Below, one piece after another: positions 17,257-25,496 of a stretch of 64,000 bases of DNA. The position numbers and the translations under genes are program-made. The stretch is from an uncultured Propionibacteriaceae bacterium (lineage in GTDB: Bacteria; Actinomycetota; Actinomycetes; Propionibacteriales; Propionibacteriaceae): positions 1-64,000 of the forward strand of contig CALBCJ010000004.1 of the NCBI GenBank assembly GCA_937926975.1. The letters are read 5' to 3'. Position 1 is the stretch's first letter. Each line of letters begins with the position of its first letter. The notes under the pieces are model-generated. The model was not told the DNA's origin. It saw only the letters and a list, made by a program, of their open reading frames with translations, and ran no database searches.

Positions 17257-18652
17257 GGAGCTGCCCGCTGAGCAGGTAGCGGTGCACGTGCTCGCGTACG
17301 CAGGGGTTCTGCTGGAACAGGTACAGCGCGTGGTCCCCGGTGACGGCGAGGTTCCGCGACCGGGGGAGCTGCTGCGCGAGCCGTGCGGCGTGCTCGGGCG
17401 GGGTCGTGGAGTCGAGCGACCCGTTCGCGATCAGGACCGGCCGCACCGGGCGGGGCCGGATCGGGTGCTGGGGGTAGGCGAAGGTGGGGGACAGGCCGGC
17501 GCACACCGTGGGCAGCATCCAGGCCTGGGCCCACCCCAGGTGCGGGGTCTGCTGCCGCAGCGCGGCCTCGACAGCGGTGGTCTCGGCGAAGCTGGTGGGC
17601 CGCAGCGGGTAGTCGGCGCACTTCGCGATCTGGCTCAGCTGCTGGTCGGGTGCCCCCGGCCGCACCGCCGCGAAGCCGCTGGCGTCGCCCTGCTCCGCCT
17701 GGGCGAGGGCGGCTGCGATCTGAGGCCAGTCCTCAGGCGTTGTCACCGCCATACCCTGGGACGCGATCACCCCGGCCGAGAGGCTCACCCCGGCCGCCGG
17801 GGCTGGGATCGGGCTGCGGCTGGCCCGGGCCAGCACCTCGTCCCAGACCGCGGCCAGGTCCCGGCCGTGCAGCGGGCAGGAGGGCTCGGTGGCGCACCAG
17901 GAGGCGAAGCGGTCGAAGGCGGCCTCGAGGACCCGGGCACTGCCCGAGACCCAGTCCAGGTACGAGCTGGTGGTGTGGTCTGCCACGCTGTCCAGGTACA
18001 TCCGGCCTACTCGCTGGGGGAACAGCTCCAGGTAGGCCTGGGCGTAGACGGTCCCGTACGAGTTGCCGAGGTAGGTGAGCCGCCGCTCGCCCAGGACCGT
18101 GCGGATCGCGTCCATGTCGTGGGCCATCTGCCACGAGTCGAGGTGCCCAGCCAGCGGGCCCGCGGCCTGGGCGCAGCCGGCCGCGAAGCGCTGGTTCTGC
18201 TCGGCCCAGGCGTCGTACGATGCCTGGTCGGAGAAGACGACGGCCCCGTGCGGGGGGTACGGGGTCGGGTCGGGGCAGGTGACGCCGGCGCTGGCCTCGA
18301 AGCCGCGCGGGTCCCAGAGCACGACGTCGAACCAGCGCCGCAGGTCGTCGAAGACCTCGGGCATCTGCCGCGCCGTGGAGATCTGCGCCGCCGGGCCGCC
18401 CATGTTGACCAGCAGCGTCCCGCGCCGCTGGCTGGGATCGGTGGCGGGCAGCTGGGCCAGCGTCAGCTCGATGGTGGCGCCCCGGGGGTGACGCCAGTCG
18501 ACCGGGACGGTGACCTTCCGGCACCGCAGGCCGTCGCCGCAGTCGCTCCAGCCCCGGTCTCGTGGCGGCCGGGCCTGGGCGGCCGCCGCCCCGGTCAGGA
18601 GCAGTCCCATGCTCAGCAGGAAGATCATCCAGTACCTGGTCGCGGTTCTCAT
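17231..18652 (-). CDS. Secreted alpha/beta hydrolase, tripeptidyl aminopeptidase-like
   Basis: A protein of 473 residues. A signal peptide (MRTATRYWMIFLLSMGLLLTGAAAAQA, cleaved after about residue 27) indicates export. The fold is that of the TAP/SlpD-type serine peptidases of actinomycetes: nucleophile Ser in YLGNSYGT, acid Asp in NGSLDSTTP and base His in TGDHALYL. Several cysteines (CGDGLRC, CATEPSC, CVREHV) suggest disulfides. Substrates would be N-terminal tripeptides or related amides; specificity is inferred. I start at ATG 18652 because it begins the signal peptide; a longer reading adds 12 residues of no value. It stands alone between narK and an unknown gene. Confidence 0.82.
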   Translation of the reverse strand: MRTATRYWMIFLLSMGLLLTGAAAAQARPPRDRGWSDCGDGLRCRKVTVPVDWRHPRGATIELTLAQLPATDPSQRRGTLLVNMGGPAAQISTARQMPEVFDDLRRWFDVVLWDPRGFEASAGVTCPDPTPYPPHGAVVFSDQASYDAWAEQNQRFAAGCAQAAGPLAGHLDSWQMAHDMDAIRTVLGERRLTYLGNSYGTVYAQAYLELFPQRVGRMYLDSVADHTTSSYLDWVSGSARVLEAAFDRFASWCATEPSCPLHGRDLAAVWDEVLARASRSPIPAPAAGVSLSAGVIASQGMAVTTPEDWPQIAAALAQAEQGDASGFAAVRPGAPDQQLSQIAKCADYPLRPTSFAETTAVEAALRQQTPHLGWAQAWMLPTVCAGLSPTFAYPQHPIRPRPVRPVLIANGSLDSTTPPEHAARLAQQLPRSRNLAVTGDHALYLFQQNPCVREHVHRYLLSGQLPAPGAACS

Positions 18653-18745
18653 GCCGACCAGGGTTCCCGGCCGCCACTGCCGAAACATCAGCCCTCAGGG
18701 TGATTCTGGCCCGCCCGAGCCACTGCCGTTGAACGACCTGTCTGG

Positions 18746-19822
18746 CTAGGGGAAGTCGGGTGGTGGGGGTGCGGGGAGGATGATGTCGCCGAAGTCGTCG
18801 AGGGCTTGGTTCATGACGTTGGGGTCGATCCAGGGTGGGGTGGGCAGGTGCCAGCCGGTGTGGTTGGTGGTCTCGACGAGGTGGTGGTGGTTGTCGAGGT
18901 GGGTGATGGTCCAGCGGGAGAGGTTGTGGGCGTGGTCGAGGTGCTCGGTGGTGAGGATCTGGGCCCATCCGGGGGCCAGGACGTAGCGGGACCGGTTGCC
19001 GGGGGTCATGGAGTAGGTCTTGTTGAGCCCTGGTGGGAGGTAGGTGTGCTCGGGGGTGATGGTGGCTGACTGGAGGTTGTGGCGGGGGGCGGTGGTCATG
19101 AGGTGGCGGAGGGTGTCGAGGTCGGCTGGGGTGGGGGCCTGGTCGGAGGCCATCTGGAGGCCGGCGAGTGCTTCTCTATCGAGTGTTGCGGTGAGCCGGA
19201 GGTGTCGGGGGTGGTCGTAGGCGTAGAGCGTCACGCCGCTGTCACGCTCGACGTGCTTGACCATCAGGTCGGGGGCGTCGGCGGGGGTGGTGGGCATCCG
19301 GATGTGGCCGCCGTCGATGGTGATCTGGAGGTCGGTGCCGAGGGCAGTGACCTGCTGGGTGAGGTAGGCGGCGACGGGCTCGGCGGTTCCCGGTGCTGCG
19401 TGCCACCCGGGGCCTGGGAGTATGTGCTGGTCTGGGTGGTGCTTCTTGGGTCTGAGGAGGGTGTAGTCGGGGAGGTAGGCGAGCTGGACGTGGCCCCAGG
19501 GGCGCATCTGGAGCTCTTGGAGCCAGGGTGGGTTGAGGCCGAGGTGTGCGCCGGTGAGGGTGCCGGTGACTCCGGTGTGGGTGAGGTTGGTGGCGAGCTG
19601 GGGGATCCAGTCTTCGAGGTTGGGGTCTTCTATGGCGAGCATCCAGCCTTGGGGGGTGTCGACCCAGCTGGTGTAGGAGGGGCCTTCTCCGTCGTCGTCG
19701 GGGGGGAAGGCTTGGGCGAGTGACTCGGGTGTGACCGGGTCGGGGGTGATTAGGAGCAGGACGTTCTCTACGCCGTCTGGGGTGGCGGTGCGCCAGATGC
19801 CTTCCCAGTCTGTGTCCACCAT
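18746..19822 (-). CDS. Hypothetical protein of 358 residues
   Basis: I do not recognise this protein. It is soluble, with no signal peptide or membrane segment, and rich in His, Thr and Pro. Its N-terminal half has acidic loops (FPPDDDGEGPSYTSWVDTPQGW) and its C-terminal half is a run of beta-like segments (YVLAPGWAQILTTEHLDHAHNLSRW). The tail is proline-rich (LPAPPPPDFP). ATG 19822 is preferred over an upstream reading at 19873 because a -10-like TAGCCT (19840-19845) lies between them. A small dyad (CCATC-4-GATGG, 19819-19832) overlaps the start. The adjacent IS3 fragment points to a rearranged neighbourhood. It could belong to a toxin-immunity or phage-derived family. Confidence 0.6.
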   Translation of the reverse strand: MVDTDWEGIWRTATPDGVENVLLLITPDPVTPESLAQAFPPDDDGEGPSYTSWVDTPQGWMLAIEDPNLEDWIPQLATNLTHTGVTGTLTGAHLGLNPPWLQELQMRPWGHVQLAYLPDYTLLRPKKHHPDQHILPGPGWHAAPGTAEPVAAYLTQQVTALGTDLQITIDGGHIRMPTTPADAPDLMVKHVERDSGVTLYAYDHPRHLRLTATLDREALAGLQMASDQAPTPADLDTLRHLMTTAPRHNLQSATITPEHTYLPPGLNKTYSMTPGNRSRYVLAPGWAQILTTEHLDHAHNLSRWTITHLDNHHHLVETTNHTGWHLPTPPWIDPNVMNQALDDFGDIILPAPPPPDFP

Positions 19823-19881
19823 CCCACGATGGTCCCACAAGGCTATGAGGTTCCTCCCGGTCTGTGGAGGCATCGGCTGTA

Positions 19882-19968
19882 AGGAGTAGCGATGCCAGAG
19901 ATCAGGAAGAAGTACGACCGGGGGCTCTGGGAGGGAGCGGTCCGGGTTGTTGAGGAGACTGGGAAGTC
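19882..19968 (+). pseudogene. 5' fragment of an IS3-family transposase OrfA
   Basis: After a ribosome site (AAGGAG) an ATG at 19892 begins MPEIRKKYDRGLWEGAVRVV and continues EETGK. This is the typical N-terminus of IS3-family OrfA in actinomycetes (helix-turn-helix region). Similarity ends after about 25 codons near 19968; the frame then runs through unrelated sequence to a stop overlapping the start of the next gene. No OrfB and no right end are present, so this is a truncated relic. It sits between the unknown 358-residue gene and the GH13 gene. Confidence 0.7.
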
Positions 19969-20020
19969 AGGGCAGCCACCGGCGACCGCCGCGAAGACGC
20001 CGGTGGTCAGGCATAGCCGC

Positions 20021-20026
20021 TACTGT
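20021..20026 (+). promoter_or_regulatory. -10 element for leaderless GH13 gene
   Basis: TACTGT, then seven bases, then ATG 20034. Fits the TAnnnT leaderless pattern. No clear -35. Confidence 0.45.
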
Positions 20027-20033
20027 GGCGCCC

Positions 20034-22304
20034 ATGACCACGCCACGACCTGAGGCGGACCAGACTGCCCAGCCGGAGCCGGTTTCGATCAGCTTTAACG
20101 CCCCGTTCTACCCAGCCCGGCCGGCGCGGCTGCGGCCCCGGGCGAAGCGGCGGCGGGTGTCGGAGCAGGTCATCCCGGAGCGGCCGTTCACCGCTGACGG
20201 GCGCAACCCCGCGTACGTGACCTGGCTCGTGGACCAGTGCATGCTCAAGGACGCCTCGATGCTGGCCCGTCAGCTCTCCGGCAACCACCTCATGTGGTCC
20301 AGCCCGTACGCGTCGCCGAACCCGCGGGCCGCGGTCGAGAAGGCCTCGGTCTGGTTCACCGCGTACCCGCTGTCGCTGGTGACTGCGCGCGGGCAGTCGT
20401 TCATCGCCGCGCTCGGCTCACCGGCGCTGTGGGAGGCCTTCGAGCAGATCGGGATCGACGGGGTCCACACCGGGCCGCTGAAGCTGGCCGGCGGGATTCT
20501 GGGCTGGGACCTGACCTCGAGCATCGACGGGCACTTTGACCGGATCTCGATGGCGATCGACCCGCTGTTCGGCACCGAGGACGAGTTCCGGGAGCTGTGC
20601 ACGGTCGCCGGCGACCACGGCGGCACCGTGATCGATGACATCGTGCCTGGTCACACCGGCAAGGGGGCCGACTTTCGGCTGGCCGAGATGGACTACAAGG
20701 ACTTCGCCGGGATCTACCACATGATCAGCATCCCGGAGGAGGCCTGGGACCTGCTGCCGGACGTCCCCGAGGGGGTCGACTCGGTCAACCTGACCGCCGA
20801 GCAGGAGCGGGCGCTGGCCGGCAACGGGTACATCATCGGCGCCCTGCAGCGGGTGATCTTCTACGAGCCGGGAGTGAAGGAGACCAACTGGTCGGCGACT
20901 CGAGTCGTGTACGACGTGCACGGCAACCGGCGCCGCTGGGTCTACCTGCACTACTTCAAGGACGGGCAGCCGTCGATCAACTGGCTGGACCCGACGTTCG
21001 CCGGGATGCGGCTGGTGATGGGCGACGGGCTGCACTCGCTGCTCGACCTGGGCTCCGGCGGGCTGCGGCTCGACGCCAACGGCTTCCTCGGCGTAGAGCG
21101 GTCGGTCAACGCCCCGGCCTGGTCAGAGGGGCACCCGCTGTCGCAGGCCGCGAACCAGCTCATCGGGTCGATGGTCCGCAAGGTCGGCGGGTTCACCTTC
21201 CAAGAGCTCAACCTTGCCGTCGACGACATCGTCGAGACCGGCAAGGTCGGGCCAGACCTGTCGTACGACTTCATCACCCGGCCCGCCTACCACTACGCCC
21301 TGGCGACCGGAGACACCGAGTTTCTGCGGCTCATGCTGCGGGAGGCGCTGAAGGCGGGGGTGGACCAGGCGTCGCTGGTGCACGCGCTGCAGAACCACGA
21401 CGAGCTGACGTACGAGCTGGTGCACTTCGAGAGCCGGCACAAGTCCGACCGGTACACGCTCGGCGGGGTCGAGATGACCGGCCAGGAGCTGGCCGAGACC
21501 GTACGGGAGGGGCTGCGCCGCACGATCTGCGGTGAGACCGCCCCGTACAACGCGCTCTTCGTGCAGAACGGCATCGCCTGTACGACGCTGTCGGTGGTCA
21601 CCGCCAGCCAGGGGATCGACGACCTCGACCAGATCGGCCCCGAGCAGCTGACCCGGATCCGCGACGCCCACCTGCTGCTGTGCGCGTACAACGCCTTGCA
21701 GCCAGGCGTCTTCGCGCTGTCGGGCTGGGACCTGATGGGGGCCCTGCCGCTGGACCGCTCCGAGGTGGCGTCCCTGATCCGCACCGGCGACACCCGCTGG
21801 ATCGAGCGCGGCGCGTACGACCTGGTCGGCGAGAACCCCGACGCCACCGCCTCCTCGGCCGGGATGCCGCTGGCCCGCTGCCTCTACCCGAACCTACCGC
21901 GCCAGCTGGCCGACCCGGACTCGTTTGCTTCCCGGCTAGGGCGGATGCTGGCCGTACGGAAGGAGTACGGCCTGGCGACCGGCTCACTGGTGGCGGTCCC
22001 GGAGGTCTCCCACAAGGCGCTGCTGGTGATGGTGAACCGGCTGCTGAGCGGCCAGACCCAGGTCACGGTGCTGAACTTCTGCGGCAAGCCGGTCGAGGCC
22101 CGGGTGCAGGACAGCGAGATCCCGACCGGCCGGGTGGTCGACCTGACCTCTGGGCTGGGGCTGGGTGCCGTCGACGAGCTGGGCGGCTTCTCGCTGCCGC
22201 TCGACCCGTACCAGGCGGTCGCGCTGGTGGTGGAGGAGGGCCCTGTCGGGCCGGCGAAGAAGCCCCGCCGCCGGTCGCCGGGCACGGCAGCCGGACCTCG
22301 CTGA
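20034..22304 (+). CDS. GH13 enzyme, trehalose synthase (maltose alpha-glucosyltransferase)-like
   Basis: A cytoplasmic protein of 756 residues. The GH13 catalytic set is visible: nucleophile Asp in GGLRLDANGFLG, acid/base Glu in FTFQELNLAV, and the stabilising Asp in ALQNHDELTYEL. The NHDEL block is characteristic of TreS-type enzymes that interconvert maltose and trehalose. The N-terminal 200 residues diverge from typical TreS and lack the usual opening FYEV-type motif, so this is a separate GH13 subgroup; another alpha-glucosyl transfer reaction is possible. A beta-sandwich follows the barrel, and the tail is basic and proline-rich. ATG 20034 was chosen from its -10. No other glycogen or trehalose gene is near. 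The basic tail may bind glycogen or nucleic acid. Confidence 0.75.
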   Translation: MTTPRPEADQTAQPEPVSISFNAPFYPARPARLRPRAKRRRVSEQVIPERPFTADGRNPAYVTWLVDQCMLKDASMLARQLSGNHLMWSSPYASPNPRAAVEKASVWFTAYPLSLVTARGQSFIAALGSPALWEAFEQIGIDGVHTGPLKLAGGILGWDLTSSIDGHFDRISMAIDPLFGTEDEFRELCTVAGDHGGTVIDDIVPGHTGKGADFRLAEMDYKDFAGIYHMISIPEEAWDLLPDVPEGVDSVNLTAEQERALAGNGYIIGALQRVIFYEPGVKETNWSATRVVYDVHGNRRRWVYLHYFKDGQPSINWLDPTFAGMRLVMGDGLHSLLDLGSGGLRLDANGFLGVERSVNAPAWSEGHPLSQAANQLIGSMVRKVGGFTFQELNLAVDDIVETGKVGPDLSYDFITRPAYHYALATGDTEFLRLMLREALKAGVDQASLVHALQNHDELTYELVHFESRHKSDRYTLGGVEMTGQELAETVREGLRRTICGETAPYNALFVQNGIACTTLSVVTASQGIDDLDQIGPEQLTRIRDAHLLLCAYNALQPGVFALSGWDLMGALPLDRSEVASLIRTGDTRWIERGAYDLVGENPDATASSAGMPLARCLYPNLPRQLADPDSFASRLGRMLAVRKEYGLATGSLVAVPEVSHKALLVMVNRLLSGQTQVTVLNFCGKPVEARVQDSEIPTGRVVDLTSGLGLGAVDELGGFSLPLDPYQAVALVVEEGPVGPAKKPRRRSPGTAAGPR

Positions 22305-22392
22305 GCCGGACAGCTCCGGGGCTCGCGGGTGTCGAGGGACGACCGCTCGCAGTCCGGGGCGCGGCGACCGGGCGCTGGTGGTCTGCCGCCCG

Positions 22393-23538
22393 CTACGACC
22401 AGATGACCGCCAGGGGAGTCCGGGTCATGTCGATGGAGGCCCGGTGCATCTGGCTGCCCTGGCCGTCTCTCATGTGGCAGTCGGTCACGCTGCCCTGGGT
22501 CTCCGTGCACCTGAAGGTGTACTCCACCGTGCCGAGGGAGCCCGAGGTGGAGACGATCGCCGGCGCGCCGGGGGTAGGGGCGATGGGGACGTTGGCCAGG
22601 GTGACCTCGCTGCCCGGGGTCAGCGTCCGCAGGACCGTCCCGTCATTGGCCATGGCGGTGCCCGCGTTGTTGGAGGGGCTCACGCTGAGACCGCAGGCGG
22701 AGACCAGGGTGGTCGCAGCCAGGCACCCGGTGACGGCCTGGTTCAGGGTGCTCCGAAAGGCGGCGGTCCCCTCGGGGGACAGAGCCGGGCGGGCATCCCC
22801 CTGCGGGGTGCCGGAGTCGGTGACGGTGAGCAGGTTCGCGTCCACCCGGTAGTACTTGTTGTCGACTCCGATCGTGTACGAGCCGGGCAGCACCAGGGGC
22901 TGGTCGGTGGTGGGCCGGGCACCGTTGACGGTGACCGGGAGTCCCCGGAAGCCTCCCAGGTTCAGCGGGGTCAGTGCCGGGCTGAGCGTCGGAGTGCCGA
23001 AGCGGGGCAGGGTGACGCTGATCTTCAGGCTGGCCTGCTGGCCCCCGATGGTGAACGACACCAGGAAGTCGAGCGGCGCCCCGGCCGCTACGGACGGGAC
23101 CTGGATGCCGTCGACAGGGGCGCGCTTCACCGAGCCGTTGAGGACCTGGTGGGTGATCAGGCTGCGGTCCTCGGAGCTGGCAGCCAGGTACGAGAGCACC
23201 TTGTCCGCGTCGCCGGAGGCGTACGCCTTCATGAAGCTCTGGACCGCGTTCTGGGCCCGCCGCTCCCGAGAGCTGCCCAGCCCGACCAGGAAGTGGGCGG
23301 CCAGGGCCCCGACCAGCACCACGACCACCGCCCCCGTGGCGATCAGCCGGACCAGCATCGGGTTCCGCTGGCGCCGGGTGGGAGGGGCCGGCGGCTGCGT
23401 GAGGTGGCTCGCCGGCTGGGCCCCGGAGCCCGGGGTGAGCGAGCCGAGACCGCTGATCTGGGTCGCGTCCTGCCCCCCGTACGGGGGGAGCGGCGGCCGG
23501 ATCGACTGGCTGGCGCCCGTGGGGTACTGGGTCATCAT
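22393..23538 (-). CDS. Membrane-anchored surface protein, paralog A of three
   Basis: A protein of 381 residues. A Pro/Gln-rich cytoplasmic stretch (about 1-60) is followed by one transmembrane helix (LVRLIATGAVVVVLVGALAA) and an outside domain. That domain opens with an NTF2/DUF4878-like helix-rich block (AVQSFMKAYASGDADKV), then LPGSYTIGVDNKYY and a cysteine pair (GCLAATTLVSACG) likely to form a disulfide. The same order and motifs occur in the next two genes. Function unknown; I infer a surface ligand-binding or stress-related role. The start ATG 23538 has its own ribosome site (AGAAGGATG) and lies about 35 bp further downstream of the shared leader than in the paralogs. It ends convergently with the GH13 gene. 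Confidence 0.75.
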   Translation of the reverse strand: MMTQYPTGASQSIRPPLPPYGGQDATQISGLGSLTPGSGAQPASHLTQPPAPPTRRQRNPMLVRLIATGAVVVVLVGALAAHFLVGLGSSRERRAQNAVQSFMKAYASGDADKVLSYLAASSEDRSLITHQVLNGSVKRAPVDGIQVPSVAAGAPLDFLVSFTIGGQQASLKISVTLPRFGTPTLSPALTPLNLGGFRGLPVTVNGARPTTDQPLVLPGSYTIGVDNKYYRVDANLLTVTDSGTPQGDARPALSPEGTAAFRSTLNQAVTGCLAATTLVSACGLSVSPSNNAGTAMANDGTVLRTLTPGSEVTLANVPIAPTPGAPAIVSTSGSLGTVEYTFRCTETQGSVTDCHMRDGQGSQMHRASIDMTRTPLAVIWS

Positions 23539-23581
23539 CCTTCTCTTCTGGCGGCCGGAGTGATGTTATGCACCGCTCCTC

Positions 23582-23603
23582 GAGTCTCGACCCCGTCACC
23601 CTA
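23582..23603 (-). promoter_or_regulatory. Shared promoter/leader block, copy A
   Basis: On the minus strand a -10-like TAGGGT (23598-23603), then a small dyad GGGTCGAGACTC (23582-23593), then GAGGAG. The same arrangement precedes paralogs B and C. Here the final ATG of the block has changed to ATA, and translation starts further downstream. Confidence 0.5.
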
Positions 23604-23760
23604 CCGCGGTCAAGGTGGCCCGGAGGGCTGTGCGGTGCCTGCCGAGGCGCCCCCTGGGGCCGGTCCCCAGGCCCGGTCGCCCGGCTCACCCGCCAGAAGA
23701 GCAGCACGGCTAGGCACGCTGCTCTCCGGTCGGTGACGACGCTGGAGCCTGCCGAACGCT

Positions 23761-23804
23761 CAAGGCCCCACCTCGTCGCGTTCGGCCAACGAGATGGGGC
23801 CTTG
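23761..23804 (-). terminator. Hairpin terminator after paralog B
   Basis: Arms 23761-23776 (CAAGGCCCCACCTCGT) and 23789-23804 pair over 16 bp with one position that is a G-U wobble in the minus-strand RNA; 12-nt loop. It lies 27 nt past the paralog B stop. No T-tract. The rest of 23539-23831 holds the leader of paralog A and no gene. Confidence 0.6.
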
Positions 23805-23831
23805 GCTGCTCGTCCCCGAGCGGTACCGACG

Positions 23832-25196
23832 TCAGGACCAGGTCACCGGGAGATCGGACTGGGTCATGTCGATCCTCGGGGTCTTGAACCGGCCGGAGCC
23901 GGAGCACTCGCCCGAGGCGCCGTTGTTGGTGCAGGTCACCTTGACCTCCACTCTGGGCAGAGTGCCCTCGGGCCGGGCCAGGTGGGGATTGCTCGACTCG
24001 ACTCGGACCTTCATCTGGTCGAGCTTGGCGAGCTCTTCTGGGGCTACGGTGCGCTGGACAGTGCCATCGGTGAGCGTCACGGCGGGGTTCGAGGTGGCGC
24101 TCTTGGGCCCGCAGGTCCACTCCAGCGACTTCTCTGCCAGGCAGGCGGTCACCGCCTCCTTGAGCCTGGTCCGGAAGGCCGTCAGACCGGCCTCGGACAG
24201 CTGAGGCGCGGGAAGGGTAGCGGGGGAGATGACGGTCATGTCTGGCTCGGGGAGCGTGTAGTTCGGGCTGTCGAAGCCCACCGTGTACCCGCCGGGCAGA
24301 ACCGCGGGGCGAGGGCTGTCGGGCTTCTTTCCGTTCACCGTGACCGGCAGGCTCTCGAGCCGGCTGAGGTTCAGCGTGGGCAGGGTGGACGTGACCTTCA
24401 CGACCCCACTGCTGGGGGCCGTGACCCTCAGGGTGGCCGCCTTGTCTCCCGCCTTGAAGTTGACGGTGAAGGTGCGGACTCCGCTCTTCGCTGAGGGAAC
24501 CTTGATGTCGGTGATCGGAGCCTTCTTGACCGCCTCCTTCAGGACCTCGTTGGTGAGCAGGCTTTGGTCGGTGTCCGGGCCCAGGTCCAGGTAGCCCTTG
24601 ACCTTGTCAGCGTCGCCGGCGGCGTACGCCTGCATCAGGTCCTTGGCGGCCGCCTCGGCCTGCTGCTCCGGAGTCTTGCGAGTCACCAGGACGAAGATGC
24701 TCCCACCGATCAGCGCGATGACCAGCACCCCGATCCCGATCAGCAGCCCGAGCGTGGACTTCTTCGCCTTGGCCGGACCGCCGGGGCCTGGCGCCGGCGG
24801 CTGGCCCGGGCCGTTCGGACCAGGACCGCCCGGGCCGACCTGCATGCCGCCAGAGGCCAGCGATCCCGGTCCGTACGGGCCGGGCTGGGCGTACGGGCTG
24901 GGCTGCGGGCCGCCCTGGGCGTACGGGCTGAGCTGCGGGCCCTGGGCGTACGGGCTGGGCTGAAAGCTGGGGCCGCTCTGGAAGCGGGGGCCGGGCTGTG
25001 GGCCGCCCGGGCCGTTCGAGCCAGGTGGAACCGGAGAAGCCGGAGGCTGGGCCCCGCTCGGCGCCGCCGAGTACGGCGAGGCCGGTCCCGCGCCGGGTGC
25101 GGAGTACGGCGAGGCCGAGCCGGCGCCGGGTGCGGAGTACGGAGACCCGGGCTGGTCAGGGTTCTGCGGGCTCTGAGGGTTCTGCGGGGAGGTCAT
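23832..25196 (-). CDS. Membrane-anchored surface protein, paralog B of three
   Basis: A protein of 454 residues. The cytoplasmic N-terminus (about 1-135) is low complexity: duplicated SPYSAPGAG segments followed by repeats of the SPYAQGPQL type. A transmembrane helix follows (LGLLIGIGVLVIALIGGSIFVLV), then the outside domain: DLMQAYAAGDADKVKGYL, a YTVGFDSPNY strand and the cysteine pair ACLAEKSLEWTCG. Length difference from paralogs A and C comes from the N-terminal repeats. Gly/Pro/Tyr-rich tails on the inner face may help cluster the proteins or bind partners; that is inference. ATG 25196 has AAGGAAGTG upstream within a leader shared with paralogs A and C. A terminator follows the gene. Confidence 0.75.
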   Translation of the reverse strand: MTSPQNPQSPQNPDQPGSPYSAPGAGSASPYSAPGAGPASPYSAAPSGAQPPASPVPPGSNGPGGPQPGPRFQSGPSFQPSPYAQGPQLSPYAQGGPQPSPYAQPGPYGPGSLASGGMQVGPGGPGPNGPGQPPAPGPGGPAKAKKSTLGLLIGIGVLVIALIGGSIFVLVTRKTPEQQAEAAAKDLMQAYAAGDADKVKGYLDLGPDTDQSLLTNEVLKEAVKKAPITDIKVPSAKSGVRTFTVNFKAGDKAATLRVTAPSSGVVKVTSTLPTLNLSRLESLPVTVNGKKPDSPRPAVLPGGYTVGFDSPNYTLPEPDMTVISPATLPAPQLSEAGLTAFRTRLKEAVTACLAEKSLEWTCGPKSATSNPAVTLTDGTVQRTVAPEELAKLDQMKVRVESSNPHLARPEGTLPRVEVKVTCTNNGASGECSGSGRFKTPRIDMTQSDLPVTWS

Positions 25197-25209
25197 GCAT
25201 CACTTCCTT

Positions 25210-25232
25210 GGATCTCAATCCTCGCCAGCCTA
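25210..25232 (-). promoter_or_regulatory. Shared promoter/leader block, copy B
   Basis: Minus strand: TAGGCT (25227-25232), five bases, dyad GGATTGAGATCC (25210-25221), then AAGGAAGTG and ATG 25196. Relative to copy C the dyad arms changed on both sides (GGGT/ACCC to GGAT/ATCC), which keeps the pairing. The remainder of 25233-25496 shows no gene or clear signal. Confidence 0.5.
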
Positions 25233-25496
25233 CCCGCGGCGGGGGTGAGCCGATTCACCGGCCACCAGACGCGCAGCCTGGCGACGACCGGCTGCGTCGC
25301 TCTCGACCTGGACAATCGAGCGGGCTTCAGCCCACGACTCCTGCCCGAGCGCACTCACCCCGGCCGCCGGCTGCAGCTGCGTACAGCGCCCTCTCGTGGG
25401 CCCTGGCCAGAGGGTCTCGACATGAGAAGGGAGTGACTGAGCGGGCCGAGGGTGACCGGCCGCGCTGCAGGGCTCGGACGAGGCCCGGGGGGCCGG

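Noticed and set aside
15806..18703. A 965-codon plus-strand frame across narK and the hydrolase
   Set aside because: It crosses two well-supported genes in other frames and shows no recognisable domain.
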